A DNA stretch of 64,000 nucleotides from Streptomyces sp. B21-083. GTDB lineage: Bacteria > Actinomycetota > Actinomycetes > Streptomycetales > Streptomycetaceae. The notes beneath the pieces were generated by a model that saw only the letters and a list, made by a program, of their open reading frames with translations, was not told the DNA's origin and did not search any database. The stretch covers positions 4,752,212-4,816,211 of the forward strand of contig NZ_JARUND010000002.1 in assembly GCF_036898825.1 (NCBI RefSeq), given 5' to 3'. Positions 18,090 through 25,685 of this stretch are shown here, in pieces (the stretch's first letter is position 1; each line of letters begins with the position of its first letter). The position numbers and the translations under genes were made by a program.

Positions 18090-18215
18090 GGTTCACAACT
18101 TAGGTTAGCGGCTTGTTCGCAGACTTCGGTTAGCGACTTAAGTTCACAACTTAGGTTAGCGACTTAGGTTCACAACTTAGGTTAGCGGCTTGTTCGCAGA
18201 CTTCGGTTAGTGGAT
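18090..18215. repeat. iteron-like tandem array, five ~25-bp units
   Basis: Five consecutive units alternate between two forms, GTTCACAACTTAGGTTAGCG and TTCGCAGACTTCGGTTAGCG, each followed by G/ACTT. The array is AT-rich compared with the surroundings, sits inside the tRNA-Pro element and is followed by more AT-rich sequence (ATTAAAATCGATATTG). Such arrays are typical of plasmid origins or of binding sites for a replication or partition protein; none is encoded nearby. The flanking 17827-18089 and 18216-18472 hold no supported gene. Confidence 0.7.
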
Positions 18216-18472
18216 TAAAATCGATATTGAACAGAGAAACATGTGCGAGTTAGGTTCATTACTCACCCCAAAGCTAGGGTAATCGGCTCCGAGATTGCGC
18301 GAGAGCACCCCCTGACCTGCCAGTTTGCCCTTTTTCTAACTGTACTCAAGAATTGACGGAACACGGCCTCGGGACACTCCCAAGGGGGGAGGGAGAGGCC
18401 ACCCGTGCGCCTAGAGAACGATGCGGGTGGCCTCCTGGTCCGCAGCCCTCACAGACAGGGACCTCTGCCAGT

Positions 18473-18712
18473 ATGAGAGATCGAGTTCGACAAATCCAGG
18501 CGGCCACTTCCGGCGACTCCTGTACTCGCGTGCAGATCGTTGCCCTCCTCGCGGGCGCCGCACTGATCGCTGGTGGGCAGGCCACCGTGGCGGAAGCGGG
18601 TGCCTACGTGGCTCCCTTCTTGCTCATCAGCGAGCGGCTTGCCGCACGTCAGGGGGGCACTACGCCCACGCAAAATCAGCCGAGCAAGCCTGGGCGACTG
18701 CCCCGCCCGTAG
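18473..18712 (+). CDS. small hypothetical membrane protein
   Basis: A 79-residue open frame from ATG 18473. A polar start (MRDRVRQIQAATSGDSCTR) is followed by one hydrophobic stretch (about residues 20-50: VQIVALLAGAALIAGG... to YVAPFLL) and a Pro/Gln-rich tail. The ribosome-binding site is weak. It resembles in style the small hydrophobic proteins carried by actinomycete integrative elements, but I recognise no family. It is followed at once by a perfect 17-bp hairpin, which supports a transcribed unit. Confidence 0.45.
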   Translation: MRDRVRQIQAATSGDSCTRVQIVALLAGAALIAGGQATVAEAGAYVAPFLLISERLAARQGGTTPTQNQPSKPGRLPRP

Positions 18713-18718
18713 CCCGAG

Positions 18719-18757
18719 GTCAGCTCAGCCCACTCAATTTGAGTGGGCTGAGCTGAC
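18719..18757. terminator. perfect 17-bp hairpin inside the element
   Basis: GTCAGCTCAGCCCACTC (18719-18735), loop AATTT, then the exact complement at 18741-18757. Position and downstream sequence mirror the hairpins that follow attL and attR, so it may mark a lost att junction as well as terminate the small gene. Confidence 0.7.
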
Positions 18758-18774
18758 TCGTTCTGTGGGCCTCT

Positions 18775-18804
18775 TGGGAGACGCCTGGAAGAAGATCTTG
18801 AAAT
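18775..18804. repeat. arm-site-like repeat, copy 2 (internal)
   Basis: TGGGAGACGCCTGGAAGAAG followed by ATCTTGAAAT, matching the left-end copy at about 25 of 30 positions. It too is preceded by a hairpin beginning GGTCAG, as at attL. Confidence 0.5.
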
Positions 18805-18839
18805 TCTTCTCCCAGACGGCATCTACCGACGCGCTCTCA

Positions 18840-19948
18840 GAGGACGTTCCGGTTAAAAACCGTATGGTTCATGGGTTGTGCCAGGTTATGGGTGTTTCTC
18901 CGGTTGCTCGTTTCGCAAGGTTCGAGATCATCGCGAGGCGGATCATGCTCTCGGAATGCGCAGGTTTGGTCTCGTAGTCGCGGGCGAGGCGGCGGTGCAT
19001 CATGATCCACCCGAAACTTCGCTCCACGACCCAGCGCCTGGGGATCACCGAGAAGCCTTTGACCTGCTCGTTTCGTGGGACTACGTCGACATCAATGCCG
19101 AGGGCGGCGCCGTGCTCGATGGCCTTGGTCTTGTAGCCGGTGTCGACCCATGCCTTGGTGATCGTGGGGTGGTCTGTGGCGAGTTGGGTGAGGAGTTGCT
19201 TGCCGGCCTCGTTGTCGGAGACGCTGGCGGCGGTCACGATGACCAGCAGTAACAGGCCGAGCGTGTCGACGACGATGCTGCGCTTGCGGCCCACGATCTT
19301 CTTCCCTGCATCCGTGCCCTGAGTGTCGGAGGGGACGCTGGTCGCGGTCTTGACGCTCTGCGCATCGATCACGCACGCGGTGGGCTCCGCGGTGCGTCCT
19401 GCCTGCTCACGGACCATCCGGTGCAGGTGGACGCCGAGTTTCTCGATGGTGCCGTCGGCGGTCCAGGCGCTGAAGTAGCCGAACACCGTGGTGTGCGGCG
19501 GGAAATCGTGCGGCAGATAGCGCCACGGGACGCCGGTCCGGTTGAGGAAGAGGATCGCGTTCATGACTTCCCGCAGGTCAGTGACCTTGCCGCCGAGGTT
19601 GAGGGAGGTCTTCTGCCGCTCGGCCCGCCAGGCCGTCAAGGTCGGCTCCATCAACTCCCAGCGGGCATCGGAGAGATCACTCAGGTACGGCAGGCGCGGC
19701 TGCGAAGAAGTCATGGGGATACTCATGCATGGGGTCCCGGACCGGGCATATCGCTCGATCGAGCGAGCCAAAAGCCGCTTTCAGTAGGTTCCTCGAACCG
19801 GACAGGAGCTATCAGCTGAAACCGGGCTGAAACGCAAAGTCACGCCCGCTGAAGCTGTAACCGCAAATCACTTGTTCTGCCTGGATAAGGCCAAACCCGG
19901 CACGACACAACCACCTCAAACCATCACGTAAGTACCACGAACGTCCTC
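18840..19948 (-). mobile_element. IS5-family insertion sequence A
   Basis: 1109 bp. The termini carry the inverted repeat GAGGACGTTC and are flanked by a 3-bp duplication TCA (18837-18839 and 19949-19951). It holds one full-length transposase gene on the minus strand. Confidence 0.85.
18869..19726 (-). CDS. IS5 family transposase (IS element A)
   Basis: A 285-residue DDE transposase. An N-terminal DUF4096-like region (YLSDLSDARWELMEPTLTAW) binds DNA. The catalytic Asp is in ACVIDAQSVKT, the second Asp lies near KAWVDTGYK, and the Glu is in the conserved VVERSFGWIMMHRRLARDYE motif (Y-R-K like). ATG 19726 was used; an ATG four codons later is equally possible. Complete, with intact IS ends. 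Confidence 0.92.
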   Translation of the reverse strand: MSIPMTSSQPRLPYLSDLSDARWELMEPTLTAWRAERQKTSLNLGGKVTDLREVMNAILFLNRTGVPWRYLPHDFPPHTTVFGYFSAWTADGTIEKLGVHLHRMVREQAGRTAEPTACVIDAQSVKTATSVPSDTQGTDAGKKIVGRKRSIVVDTLGLLLLVIVTAASVSDNEAGKQLLTQLATDHPTITKAWVDTGYKTKAIEHGAALGIDVDVVPRNEQVKGFSVIPRRWVVERSFGWIMMHRRLARDYETKPAHSESMIRLAMISNLAKRATGETPITWHNP

Positions 19949-20054
19949 TCAGTGGGCGGTTCGTGAGTCTTTGAGTTGGTCTGCTGTCGCCTGATCGTGT
20001 GGCTGCGGGGCGGACTTTGGCGGTTCGCGGTGGGTGATCTGGTGATGTGACCGG

Positions 20055-20903
20055 GTGAGTGAACGCAAGCCGTACCCGAGTGACTTATCGGACGAGCAGT
20101 GGTCGTTGATCGAGCCGGTGATCACCGCGTGGAAGGATAGGCACCGCTCGGTCAGCGGTCATCAGGGCGCCTACGACATGCGGGAGATCGTGAACTCGAT
20201 CCTCTACCAGGGGCGGACCGGTTGCCAGTGGGCCTATCTCCCGCACGACCTGCCGCCGAAGAGCGCAACGTACTACTACTTCGCGGCCTGGCGGGACGAC
20301 GGGACCGACCAGGTCATCCATGAACTCCTGCGCTGCCAGGTCCGGGAGAGGGCCCGACGATTAGAGGACCCGACCCTGGTGGTCCTGGACACCCAGAGTG
20401 TCCACGTGGCCGCCGGGGTCCCCGCCTCCACAAGTGGCCACGATCCGGCCAAGCGGGTGCCCGGCCGCAAGCGCGGACTGGCCGTGGACGTCCTCGGCCT
20501 GGTCATCGCAGTCGTCGTTCTCGCCGCGAACACCCACGACAACGCCGCGGGCATCGTCCTGCTGGACCAGGTCGCCGAGCACGCCGGCGGAACCGTCCGC
20601 AAAGCCCTGGTCGACCAGGGCTTCAAGAATCAGGTCGTCGCGCACGGCGCCGCCTTGGGAATCGACGTCGAGATCGTCGCACGCGACCCGCAGGTCAAGG
20701 GGTTCGTGCCGCAGCCGAAGCGGTGGAGGGTCGAGCAGACCTACGGGATCCTGATACTGCACCGGCGGCTGGTCCGCGACTACGAGCACCGCCCCTCCTC
20801 CTCCGCCTCCCGTGTCTACTGGGCGATGACCCACGTCATGACCCGGCGCCTCACCGGCGCGAACGCTCCCACCTGGCGCGAAGCGCAGGCGGTGGCAGCG
20901 TGA
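20055..20903 (+). CDS. IS5 family transposase (IS element B)
   Basis: A 282-residue transposase from GTG 20055. Features are YPSDLSDEQWSLIEPVITAW at the N-terminus, LVVLDTQSVHVAAG with the first catalytic Asp, KALVDQGFK, and VEQTYGILILHRRLVRDYE with the Glu. It shares its architecture with the neighbouring IS5 transposase but is clearly a different subgroup. The stop overlaps the start of the next gene. Confidence 0.92.
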   Translation: MSERKPYPSDLSDEQWSLIEPVITAWKDRHRSVSGHQGAYDMREIVNSILYQGRTGCQWAYLPHDLPPKSATYYYFAAWRDDGTDQVIHELLRCQVRERARRLEDPTLVVLDTQSVHVAAGVPASTSGHDPAKRVPGRKRGLAVDVLGLVIAVVVLAANTHDNAAGIVLLDQVAEHAGGTVRKALVDQGFKNQVVAHGAALGIDVEIVARDPQVKGFVPQPKRWRVEQTYGILILHRRLVRDYEHRPSSSASRVYWAMTHVMTRRLTGANAPTWREAQAVAA

Positions 20904-21298
20904 TCATCCAGCCCCTGCTCGACGCCCTGGGCCTCCAGGAAGACGCCGCCCGGGCCCTGGCCGACGACCTCCGCGCACAGATTGACGCCTTGCAGACCCG
21001 ACTGCGGGAGGCCGAGACCCATCTGGAGCACCTCGCGATCACCCGCACAACCGTCACCGGCCTCGCCGACCGACTCCCGGCCCACACACCCGACCTGCCT
21101 GAGCACCCGGACTACCCCCGCGTCCTCGCCACGTTCAACGACGCGACCGGGCCGCTACGGGCCAGGGACGTCTGCGAAGTCCTCGGGCACGAACTGCTGC
21201 CGAAAAACGTCGAAGGCACTCGCGCCAAGCTGAAACGCCTCGTCAAACTCGGGATCCTCACCGAGCCCGACCCCGGCAACTTCGCCAGGAAGCCATAG
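20900..21298 (+). CDS. IS-associated accessory protein, hypothetical
   Basis: A 132-residue product whose GTG start overlaps the transposase TGA by 4 bp. The N-terminal half is a likely coiled coil (DDLRAQIDALQTRLREAETH), and the C-terminal half looks like a small winged helix (VCEVLGHELLPKNVEGTRAK and LKRLVKLGILTEPDPGNF). It lies inside the IS ends, so it travels with the element. It probably helps bind DNA or regulate transposition; the function is inferred. Confidence 0.75.
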   Translation: MIIQPLLDALGLQEDAARALADDLRAQIDALQTRLREAETHLEHLAITRTTVTGLADRLPAHTPDLPEHPDYPRVLATFNDATGPLRARDVCEVLGHELLPKNVEGTRAKLKRLVKLGILTEPDPGNFARKP

Positions 21299-21410
21299 TC
21301 GACGGAACCTCCACCAGCGACCTTGCTCAGCCTCAACCAGAAACAGACATCACCTTACGAACCGCCCCTGTGAGCTTGTTCCGCTTTGACGGACACCATT
21401 GGTGTGGTGG

Positions 21411-22283
21411 TCAGGCTGCGGATGCGGTCTCGTATTCGGCGGGACTGCGGTAGCCGAGGCTGCTGTGCAGACGGTGCAAGTTGTACCAGCCCTCGATGAA
21501 ATCGAAGATCGCGGTGTGGGCGGAGGCCCGGCTGGGCCAGGCGGTGGTGTCGAGCAACTCGCGTTTGATGGTGGCGAAGAACGACTCGGCGAGTGCGTTG
21601 TCCCAGCACTGCCCGGTGCGGCCGACCGACAGACGCACCCCCAACTGGTCTGCCAGCGCGGCAAGTTGCTGACTGGTGTATTGACAGCCGCGATCCGAGT
21701 GGAAGATCACCGGAGCGGTGGGGCGACGTTGCCGGCAGGCGTTCGTCAGGGCATCGGCGACGAGATCGGTCCGCAGGTGATCAGCCGTTGCCCAGCCGAC
21801 CACGCGGCGGGAAGCGATGTCGATGACGGTGGCCAGGTAGAGCCAGCCCTCCTGTGTGGCGATATAGGTGATGTCGCCGCACCAGCGGGTATTCAGCCCG
21901 TCGGGGTCGGGCTGGAAGTCGCGGACGATGAGATCGGGCCGCAGAACAGCCCGCGGATCGGGGACCGTCGTCAGGTGCCGCCGTCTGCGATGCCTGCCCT
22001 GCAGGCCGGCTGCCCGCATCAGCCGGGCGACGCGGCGCCGCCCGCACCCGGCACCCGCCCGCTTGAGCACGGCGTGCACGCGCGGGGCACCGTAGGTTCC
22101 CCGCGATCGCATGTGGACATCGGTGATCTGTGCCGCCAGTTCGGCGTCACGGGCCGCGCGTGGACCGGGCGTGCCGGTGCGGCGGGCATAGAAGGCGGTC
22201 CGGGAGACCTTCAGCAGTTCACACGCCCGTTTGACGCTGTGACCTGCACGCTTCTCCGCCTCGATGAACGGGTGGACCGTCAC
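21411..22283 (-). CDS. IS3 family transposase OrfB (integrase core)
   Basis: A 290-residue protein with an HTH_21-type N-terminus and an rve integrase core. The DDE triad is visible as CGDITYIAT, FHSDRGCQY and NALAESFFATIKRE. The GTG start at 22283 overlaps the OrfA stop (GTGA), so it is made by coupled re-initiation or, as usual in IS3 elements, by a -1 frameshift fusion; no clear slippery heptamer was seen. Confidence 0.93.
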   Translation of the reverse strand: MTVHPFIEAEKRAGHSVKRACELLKVSRTAFYARRTGTPGPRAARDAELAAQITDVHMRSRGTYGAPRVHAVLKRAGAGCGRRRVARLMRAAGLQGRHRRRRHLTTVPDPRAVLRPDLIVRDFQPDPDGLNTRWCGDITYIATQEGWLYLATVIDIASRRVVGWATADHLRTDLVADALTNACRQRRPTAPVIFHSDRGCQYTSQQLAALADQLGVRLSVGRTGQCWDNALAESFFATIKRELLDTTAWPSRASAHTAIFDFIEGWYNLHRLHSSLGYRSPAEYETASAA

Positions 22284-22588
22284 CGGGTCTCCTTCGCGAA
22301 GAAAGCCGTCGCACGCTTGAGGACCTCCACGTCCTCGCGCAGCCGGCGGTTCTCCCGCCGCAGGGACGCCAGTTCCTCGCGTTCACCGCTGGTCAGGCCG
22401 TCCCGCTCGCCCGCGTCGACCTCGGCCTGGCTGACCCACAGCCGCACCGCGGTCTCGGTCAGATCGAAGTCCTTGGCGATCTGACCGACCGAGCGGTCAC
22501 CGCGTCGGCACAGCTCGACGATCTCGGCCTTGAACTCCGGCGTGAACGAACGGCGAGGGCGAGGCTTCTTCTTCCCCATGCTCTCCAT
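22280..22588 (-). CDS. IS3 family transposase OrfA (HTH)
   Basis: A 102-residue protein with the Tnp_1 helix-turn-helix (RRSFTPEFKAEIVELCRRGD, then QIAKDFDLTETAVRLWV) and a C-terminal leucine-zipper segment (LASLRRENRRLREDVEVLKR). ATG 22588 is chosen because GGAGG lies at proper spacing before it. Confidence 0.9.
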   Translation of the reverse strand: MESMGKKKPRPRRSFTPEFKAEIVELCRRGDRSVGQIAKDFDLTETAVRLWVSQAEVDAGERDGLTSGEREELASLRRENRRLREDVEVLKRATAFFAKETR

Positions 22589-22651
22589 GATGGACATCCT
22601 CCCGGGGCAGAACCCCTGATCTCGAATGTCCGTCAAAGCGGATCAAGCCCA

Positions 22652-23215
22652 ACTGAGGCAGGCAAGAGCCCCGATCAGAATCCGAGTGAGGTTGTAACCA
22701 GGGAAGACCTCAACAACTTCGACCACCTGCGCAAGCTGCTGGCCGGCATGAAGCTTGAGGCTCAGTACGAGGTGATCCCGACAACGGGAATGGTCAACCT
22801 CAACCGTGAAAATCACGTGGTCGTCTGCGGACCGCGACTGTCGCCCATCGTCGCCCAGGTGCTCGAAGGAGACGACAACCTGCGGTTCAAGAAGGACCGA
22901 GCCTGGCACCTGGTGGACCAGAAAGCTGGGACGGAGTACCGGTCGCCGATGGACGAGGACGGCACCGCAGGCGACTTCGGTTACCTAGGCCGGCTTCCTC
23001 GGCTGGACGGCCGTGGCACGTTTTTGTACATCGCCGGAATCCACTCAATAGGCGCGAACGGGGTCGTGCACTACCTGGAAAACAACCTTGCTGAGCTGTA
23101 TCGAGAGGTCCGCACCCGTCGGTTCTCAACGCTCATTTCTTGTCGCTACGACCCCGATACGCTCGATGTGTTGGAGAGCCGCCGCGTCACCCCGCTGTAC
23201 CGACACGAGGGATGA
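22652..23215 (+). pseudogene. 5'-truncated gene of unknown family, cut by IS insertion
   Basis: The frame is open from the edge of the IS3 element to the TGA at 23215 (about 187 codons); the natural N-terminus is lost. Conserved-looking parts are VVTREDLNNFDHLRKLLAG, NHVVVCGPRLSPIVAQVLEG, a GRLPRLDGRGTFLYIAGIH segment and HYLENNLAELYREVRTRRFS. From memory similar proteins occur in Streptomyces beside phosphatase-like genes, often with an N-terminal HTH, but I cannot name a function. An internal ATG at 22748 could still give a 155-residue product. The stop overlaps the ATG of the PP2C-like gene, so the two belonged to one operon. Confidence 0.7.
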
Positions 23216-24024
23216 GTATGCGCGTCTGCATGGACACACACCCCGGGGGAGCAAACCCCAACGAGGACTGGGGAGCCGGAACCCCCACGCTCGCTGTCGT
23301 GCTGGACGGACTCAGCACAGCAGGCCTGACCACGGGATGTCGACATGGCGTCCCGTGGTACGTGGCGCACCTCGGGAGCCAACTTGTAGCCGCGCTTGCA
23401 GACATGGATCGTCAACTCGCAGACGGCTTGAGTGATGCCCTCGAACGCGTTGCGAAGCTGCATCCAGAGTGCGACCTCAAAAATCCCGGGACACCATCAG
23501 CCACGGTCGCCGTCCTGCGGCACCGATCCGGAATCCTTGACCACCTCGTCCTCGCTGACTCGCCCATCGTCTTCGAGGGACCACAAGGCTACTCAGTGTT
23601 CACTGACCTTCGGGTGGACGATGTTCTTCCCGAGATAAGAGCCGAGGTTGAGCAACACGAGACTCACACCCCGGAGCACAGAGAAACCCTGCAACGTCTC
23701 GTGCTCGCTCAGAGGGAGGTGCGCAACACGCCAGAGGGGTACTGGGTGGCTGCGGCAGATCCAGAAGCAGCGGGGCACGCCTTGACTGGCATGACATCAC
23801 TGAGCGAGGTGCAGGCCGCTGCCGTGATGTCCGATGGCGTATCGAGACTCGTGACCGAATACGAAATGGCGACCTGGTCCGATGTGTTCGCGACGCTCCG
23901 CGCGGGCGGGCCCCGAGATTTGATCGCAGCCGTACGTAAGGTTGAGGCTACGGACCCCACTGGACGCCGGTGGCCACGTTACAAGTCTGGGGATGACGCA
24001 ACGGTCGTCCTCTGCGAATGGTGA
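23212..24024 (+). CDS. PP2C-family protein phosphatase-like
   Basis: A 270-residue cytoplasmic protein. PP2C motifs can be followed in order: NEDW near the N-terminus, VVLDGLSTAG (metal-binding Asp-Gly), GTPSATVAVLR, VLADSPIVF, VMSDGVSRL and the C-terminal GDDATVVL. The second Gly-rich loop is shortened (STAG rather than GGH), so activity is plausible but not certain. It starts at ATG 23212, overlapping the upstream stop by 4 bp (ATG 23218 is an alternative). Together with the truncated partner it is the only non-IS operon left in the left part of the element. Confidence 0.8.
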   Translation: MSMRVCMDTHPGGANPNEDWGAGTPTLAVVLDGLSTAGLTTGCRHGVPWYVAHLGSQLVAALADMDRQLADGLSDALERVAKLHPECDLKNPGTPSATVAVLRHRSGILDHLVLADSPIVFEGPQGYSVFTDLRVDDVLPEIRAEVEQHETHTPEHRETLQRLVLAQREVRNTPEGYWVAAADPEAAGHALTGMTSLSEVQAAAVMSDGVSRLVTEYEMATWSDVFATLRAGGPRDLIAAVRKVEATDPTGRRWPRYKSGDDATVVLCEW

Positions 24025-24435
24025 CTTAACCAGCGGAAAGTGCGGTCATACGCCCGTCAGAATGGAGGTTCATCACTGTATTGCTGAGGCGTTTCGACGC
24101 GCTCAGCAAGGTGCTGATGTCCCGAGCGGCTCAGTGCACTCGAATATTCTGTTCTCTTTGACCACGGGATGGCTGACATCAAAACCTCTTGCATTTCACC
24201 TTCGGTTTCGTTAATTCCCATAAATTAAGCGTGACTCCTCCTCCGCCATCCCCTTAAGGTCGACGGCGGCCTCGCCGGGACCGGCCTGATCATCGAACCC
24301 TGGTGATCGCTCAGGCAGGGCTAGTTCAACCTGAGTACCAGGAGCTTCACCTTTCCCTCAAGGGCCGCTCTGGGCAACCGACTTGTTACTCAATCAAGTT
24401 GGAAAGCCTCCCTGACGTCATTCACCTGAACGAAC

Positions 24436-24471
24436 AGAAAGGGCCCGTCAGTAAATTGACGGGCCCTTTCT
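24436..24471. terminator. bidirectional terminator
   Basis: AGAAAGGGCCCGTCA (24436-24450) pairs perfectly with TGACGGGCCCTTTCT (24457-24471), with A-rich and T-rich edges that suit both strands. It separates the PP2C-like gene from the convergent secreted-protein genes. The gap 24025-24435 before it is AT-rich and holds no supported gene. Confidence 0.88.
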
Positions 24472-24481
24472 ATACAGGCGC

Positions 24482-24832
24482 CTAGGAAGTCTTCGTCATG
24501 ATCCCCGCATATTCAGGGATTGTCTCCGGCGGGCACCACACGATAGAGATCCCGCTGGCCTTCCAGACTCCCGCCTCGCGTGACACCCTTTCGTCAGAAA
24601 CGATAATTCGCCTACACACTACGATCGCCTTGTAATGCCCACCATTGCTCCTTGTGCACTCGGCCTGCGAACCCCGATGTCCGTCGTATGACACTATCTG
24701 GTAAGAGCAACCGGTTGGGGCGGACTTTATTGTGATGGACCCTGTGGTAGCTGCCGATGCCGTGCCTTGAAGGCCAAGGACGGACGTTGCCAGAACGCCC
24801 GCGGACACCAGTGCTGACCAACGCTTCTTCAT
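24482..24832 (-). CDS. small secreted four-cysteine protein, copy 1
   Basis: A 116-residue precursor. MKKRW, a hydrophobic core and GTASAATTG form a Sec signal peptide cleaved near residue 28. The mature part carries four cysteines in PTGC, QAEC, SNGGHYKAIVVC and IVWC, likely forming two disulfides. ATG 24832 is supported by AAGGAG 13 nt upstream. The mature region aligns with the next gene upstream (PTGC, SNGGHY-K/R-AI..C, W, C), so the two are paralogues. I know no family with this pattern; a secreted effector, inhibitor or surface peptide is possible but unproven. Confidence 0.75.
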   Translation of the reverse strand: MKKRWSALVSAGVLATSVLGLQGTASAATTGSITIKSAPTGCSYQIVSYDGHRGSQAECTRSNGGHYKAIVVCRRIIVSDERVSREAGVWKASGISIVWCPPETIPEYAGIMTKTS

Positions 24833-24906
24833 TTCCTCTAACTCCTTCTTGATCGGATCTTTTGGATCATGCCGCCTGCGTGGCGTCTGGATACCTCGTA
24901 CGCCCC

Positions 24907-25236
24907 TTAGTTGTACTTTGTCTCGAAGCCTGCAACCGAGGGCGCAGAGGATCCTTGGCAGTACGCGAAGGAAGGTCCACCACCGCTCTGCCAGTTCCCC
25001 TCTGCCGTCGTCACTTTCCCGGTCTCGGGGTCCTTGCAATTTGCGATGGCCCGGTAGTGGCCACCATTACTGTGCCTGCACCCGGCCCAGGTCCGGTAAG
25101 GATCTGCGATTCCAGAATTGCAGCCGGTTGGGTGTGACTGCGTCGCGCTGGTGCTGGCCGATGCGGTGATAGGCACCGCAAGAGCAAAGCCGAGCATCGC
25201 GAACCCCGCCAAGAAAATCCTGGTTGTAGTACGCAC
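24907..25236 (-). CDS. small secreted four-cysteine protein, copy 2
   Basis: A 109-residue precursor from GTG 25236 (GGAATGGAG upstream; a TTG six codons earlier is possible). The signal peptide runs through TRIFLAGFAMLGFALAVPITASA. The mature ~85 residues contain four cysteines in HPTGC, WAGC, SNGGHYRAIANC and FAYC, the same order and nearly the same spacing as the downstream gene. The two are co-directional, 74 bp apart. Codon use is less GC-biased than in the flanking chromosome, which fits horizontal acquisition. The function is unknown. Confidence 0.75.
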   Translation of the reverse strand: MRTTTRIFLAGFAMLGFALAVPITASASTSATQSHPTGCNSGIADPYRTWAGCRHSNGGHYRAIANCKDPETGKVTTAEGNWQSGGGPSFAYCQGSSAPSVAGFETKYN

Positions 25237-25560
25237 TGCTACTCCATTCCTCAACTTAGGTGGTCATTGGAGTTGACGCTCATCAAATTTCCATATCCGC
25301 ATGTTCGTGTCAACGAAAAATATGGAAGTTGAGAAAGATCTGAGGTTCGGTTGGTGCGATAGCATGCATTCCTTCCGGCCCGGAACTCGTATTTCGGCCA
25401 GAAAATGAGCCCTTCTTGATGGCGTCCAGTGTCGTCCAGTGTCCTGAGTCGGAAGTTCACATGCGGTTGTAGAGTTGGCTACGTACCTCGTGTCGCGAGC
25501 TACCCCCTGAATGCTGCTCTCGACCTCCTGAAGCCTCTGCTCGCAGCCTTGCTATGCCTT

Positions 25561-25590
25561 CTGGAGAAATCCTGGAGACGATCTTGAGAT
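25561..25590. repeat. arm-site-like repeat, copy 3 (right end)
   Basis: CTGGAGAAATCCTGGAGACG followed by ATCTTGAGAT. It is similar to copies 1 and 2 and lies 95 bp inside attR. In a circularised element copies 1 and 3 would flank the att core. The rest of 25237-25685 has no supported gene. Confidence 0.5.
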
Positions 25591-25685
25591 CGCGACCCCG
25601 TAACACCACCGGAGACCGACACCTACCGACGCCCTGACCTGCATTTTTGGTGCGATCCCCAGGTCGGCGATCTTCCAGGGCCTAA

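Larger units (their letters stand above)
19954..21367 (+). mobile_element. IS5-family insertion sequence B, two genes
   Basis: The ends carry GGGCGGTTCGTGAG at the left and GGGCGGTTCGTAAG (reverse complement) at the right, 13 of 14 identical. It contains a transposase and a coupled accessory gene. No clear target duplication is visible, because IS element A abuts it on the left and the IS3 element abuts it on the right. Confidence 0.75.
21371..22651 (-). mobile_element. IS3-family insertion sequence
   Basis: About 1.28 kb. The termini are TGAGCTTGTTCCGCTTTGAC at the left and TGGGCTTGATCCGCTTTGAC (reverse complement) at the right. A 3-bp CTG (21368-21370 and 22653-22655) may be the target duplication if the right end is one base further out. 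It encodes OrfA and OrfB and interrupts the gene at 22652-23215. Confidence 0.85.
16041..25685. mobile_element. relic of a tRNA-Pro-integrated element (AICE/ICE-like)
   Basis: The 9.6-kb segment between the two 46-bp att repeats. It has lower and patchier GC than its flanks, several AT-rich stretches (for example 18060-18330, 24170-24240, 25240-25400), four insertion sequences, an iteron-like array, a PP2C-like gene with a broken partner, and two small secreted proteins. No integrase, excisionase, replication initiator or transfer gene is present, so it cannot move by itself. The likely history is integration, IS bombardment and loss of the mobility genes. Confidence 0.85.

Noticed and set aside
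18090..18215. CRISPR array
   Set aside because: The units are contiguous without unique spacers and no cas genes are present; it is an iteron-type array.
24222..24306. Tail of a lost gene (frame ending GGLAGTGLIIEPW and stop)
   Set aside because: It looks protein-like, but it is too short to assign and has no upstream continuation.
24303..24485. 60-residue plus-strand frame before the terminator at 24436
   Set aside because: No ribosome-binding site, it reads through the terminator hairpin, and it has no recognisable feature.
25251..25460. 69-residue minus-strand frame upstream of the second secreted protein
   Set aside because: No ribosome-binding site or motif; AT-rich leader region. It could be noise in the promoter of the secreted pair.
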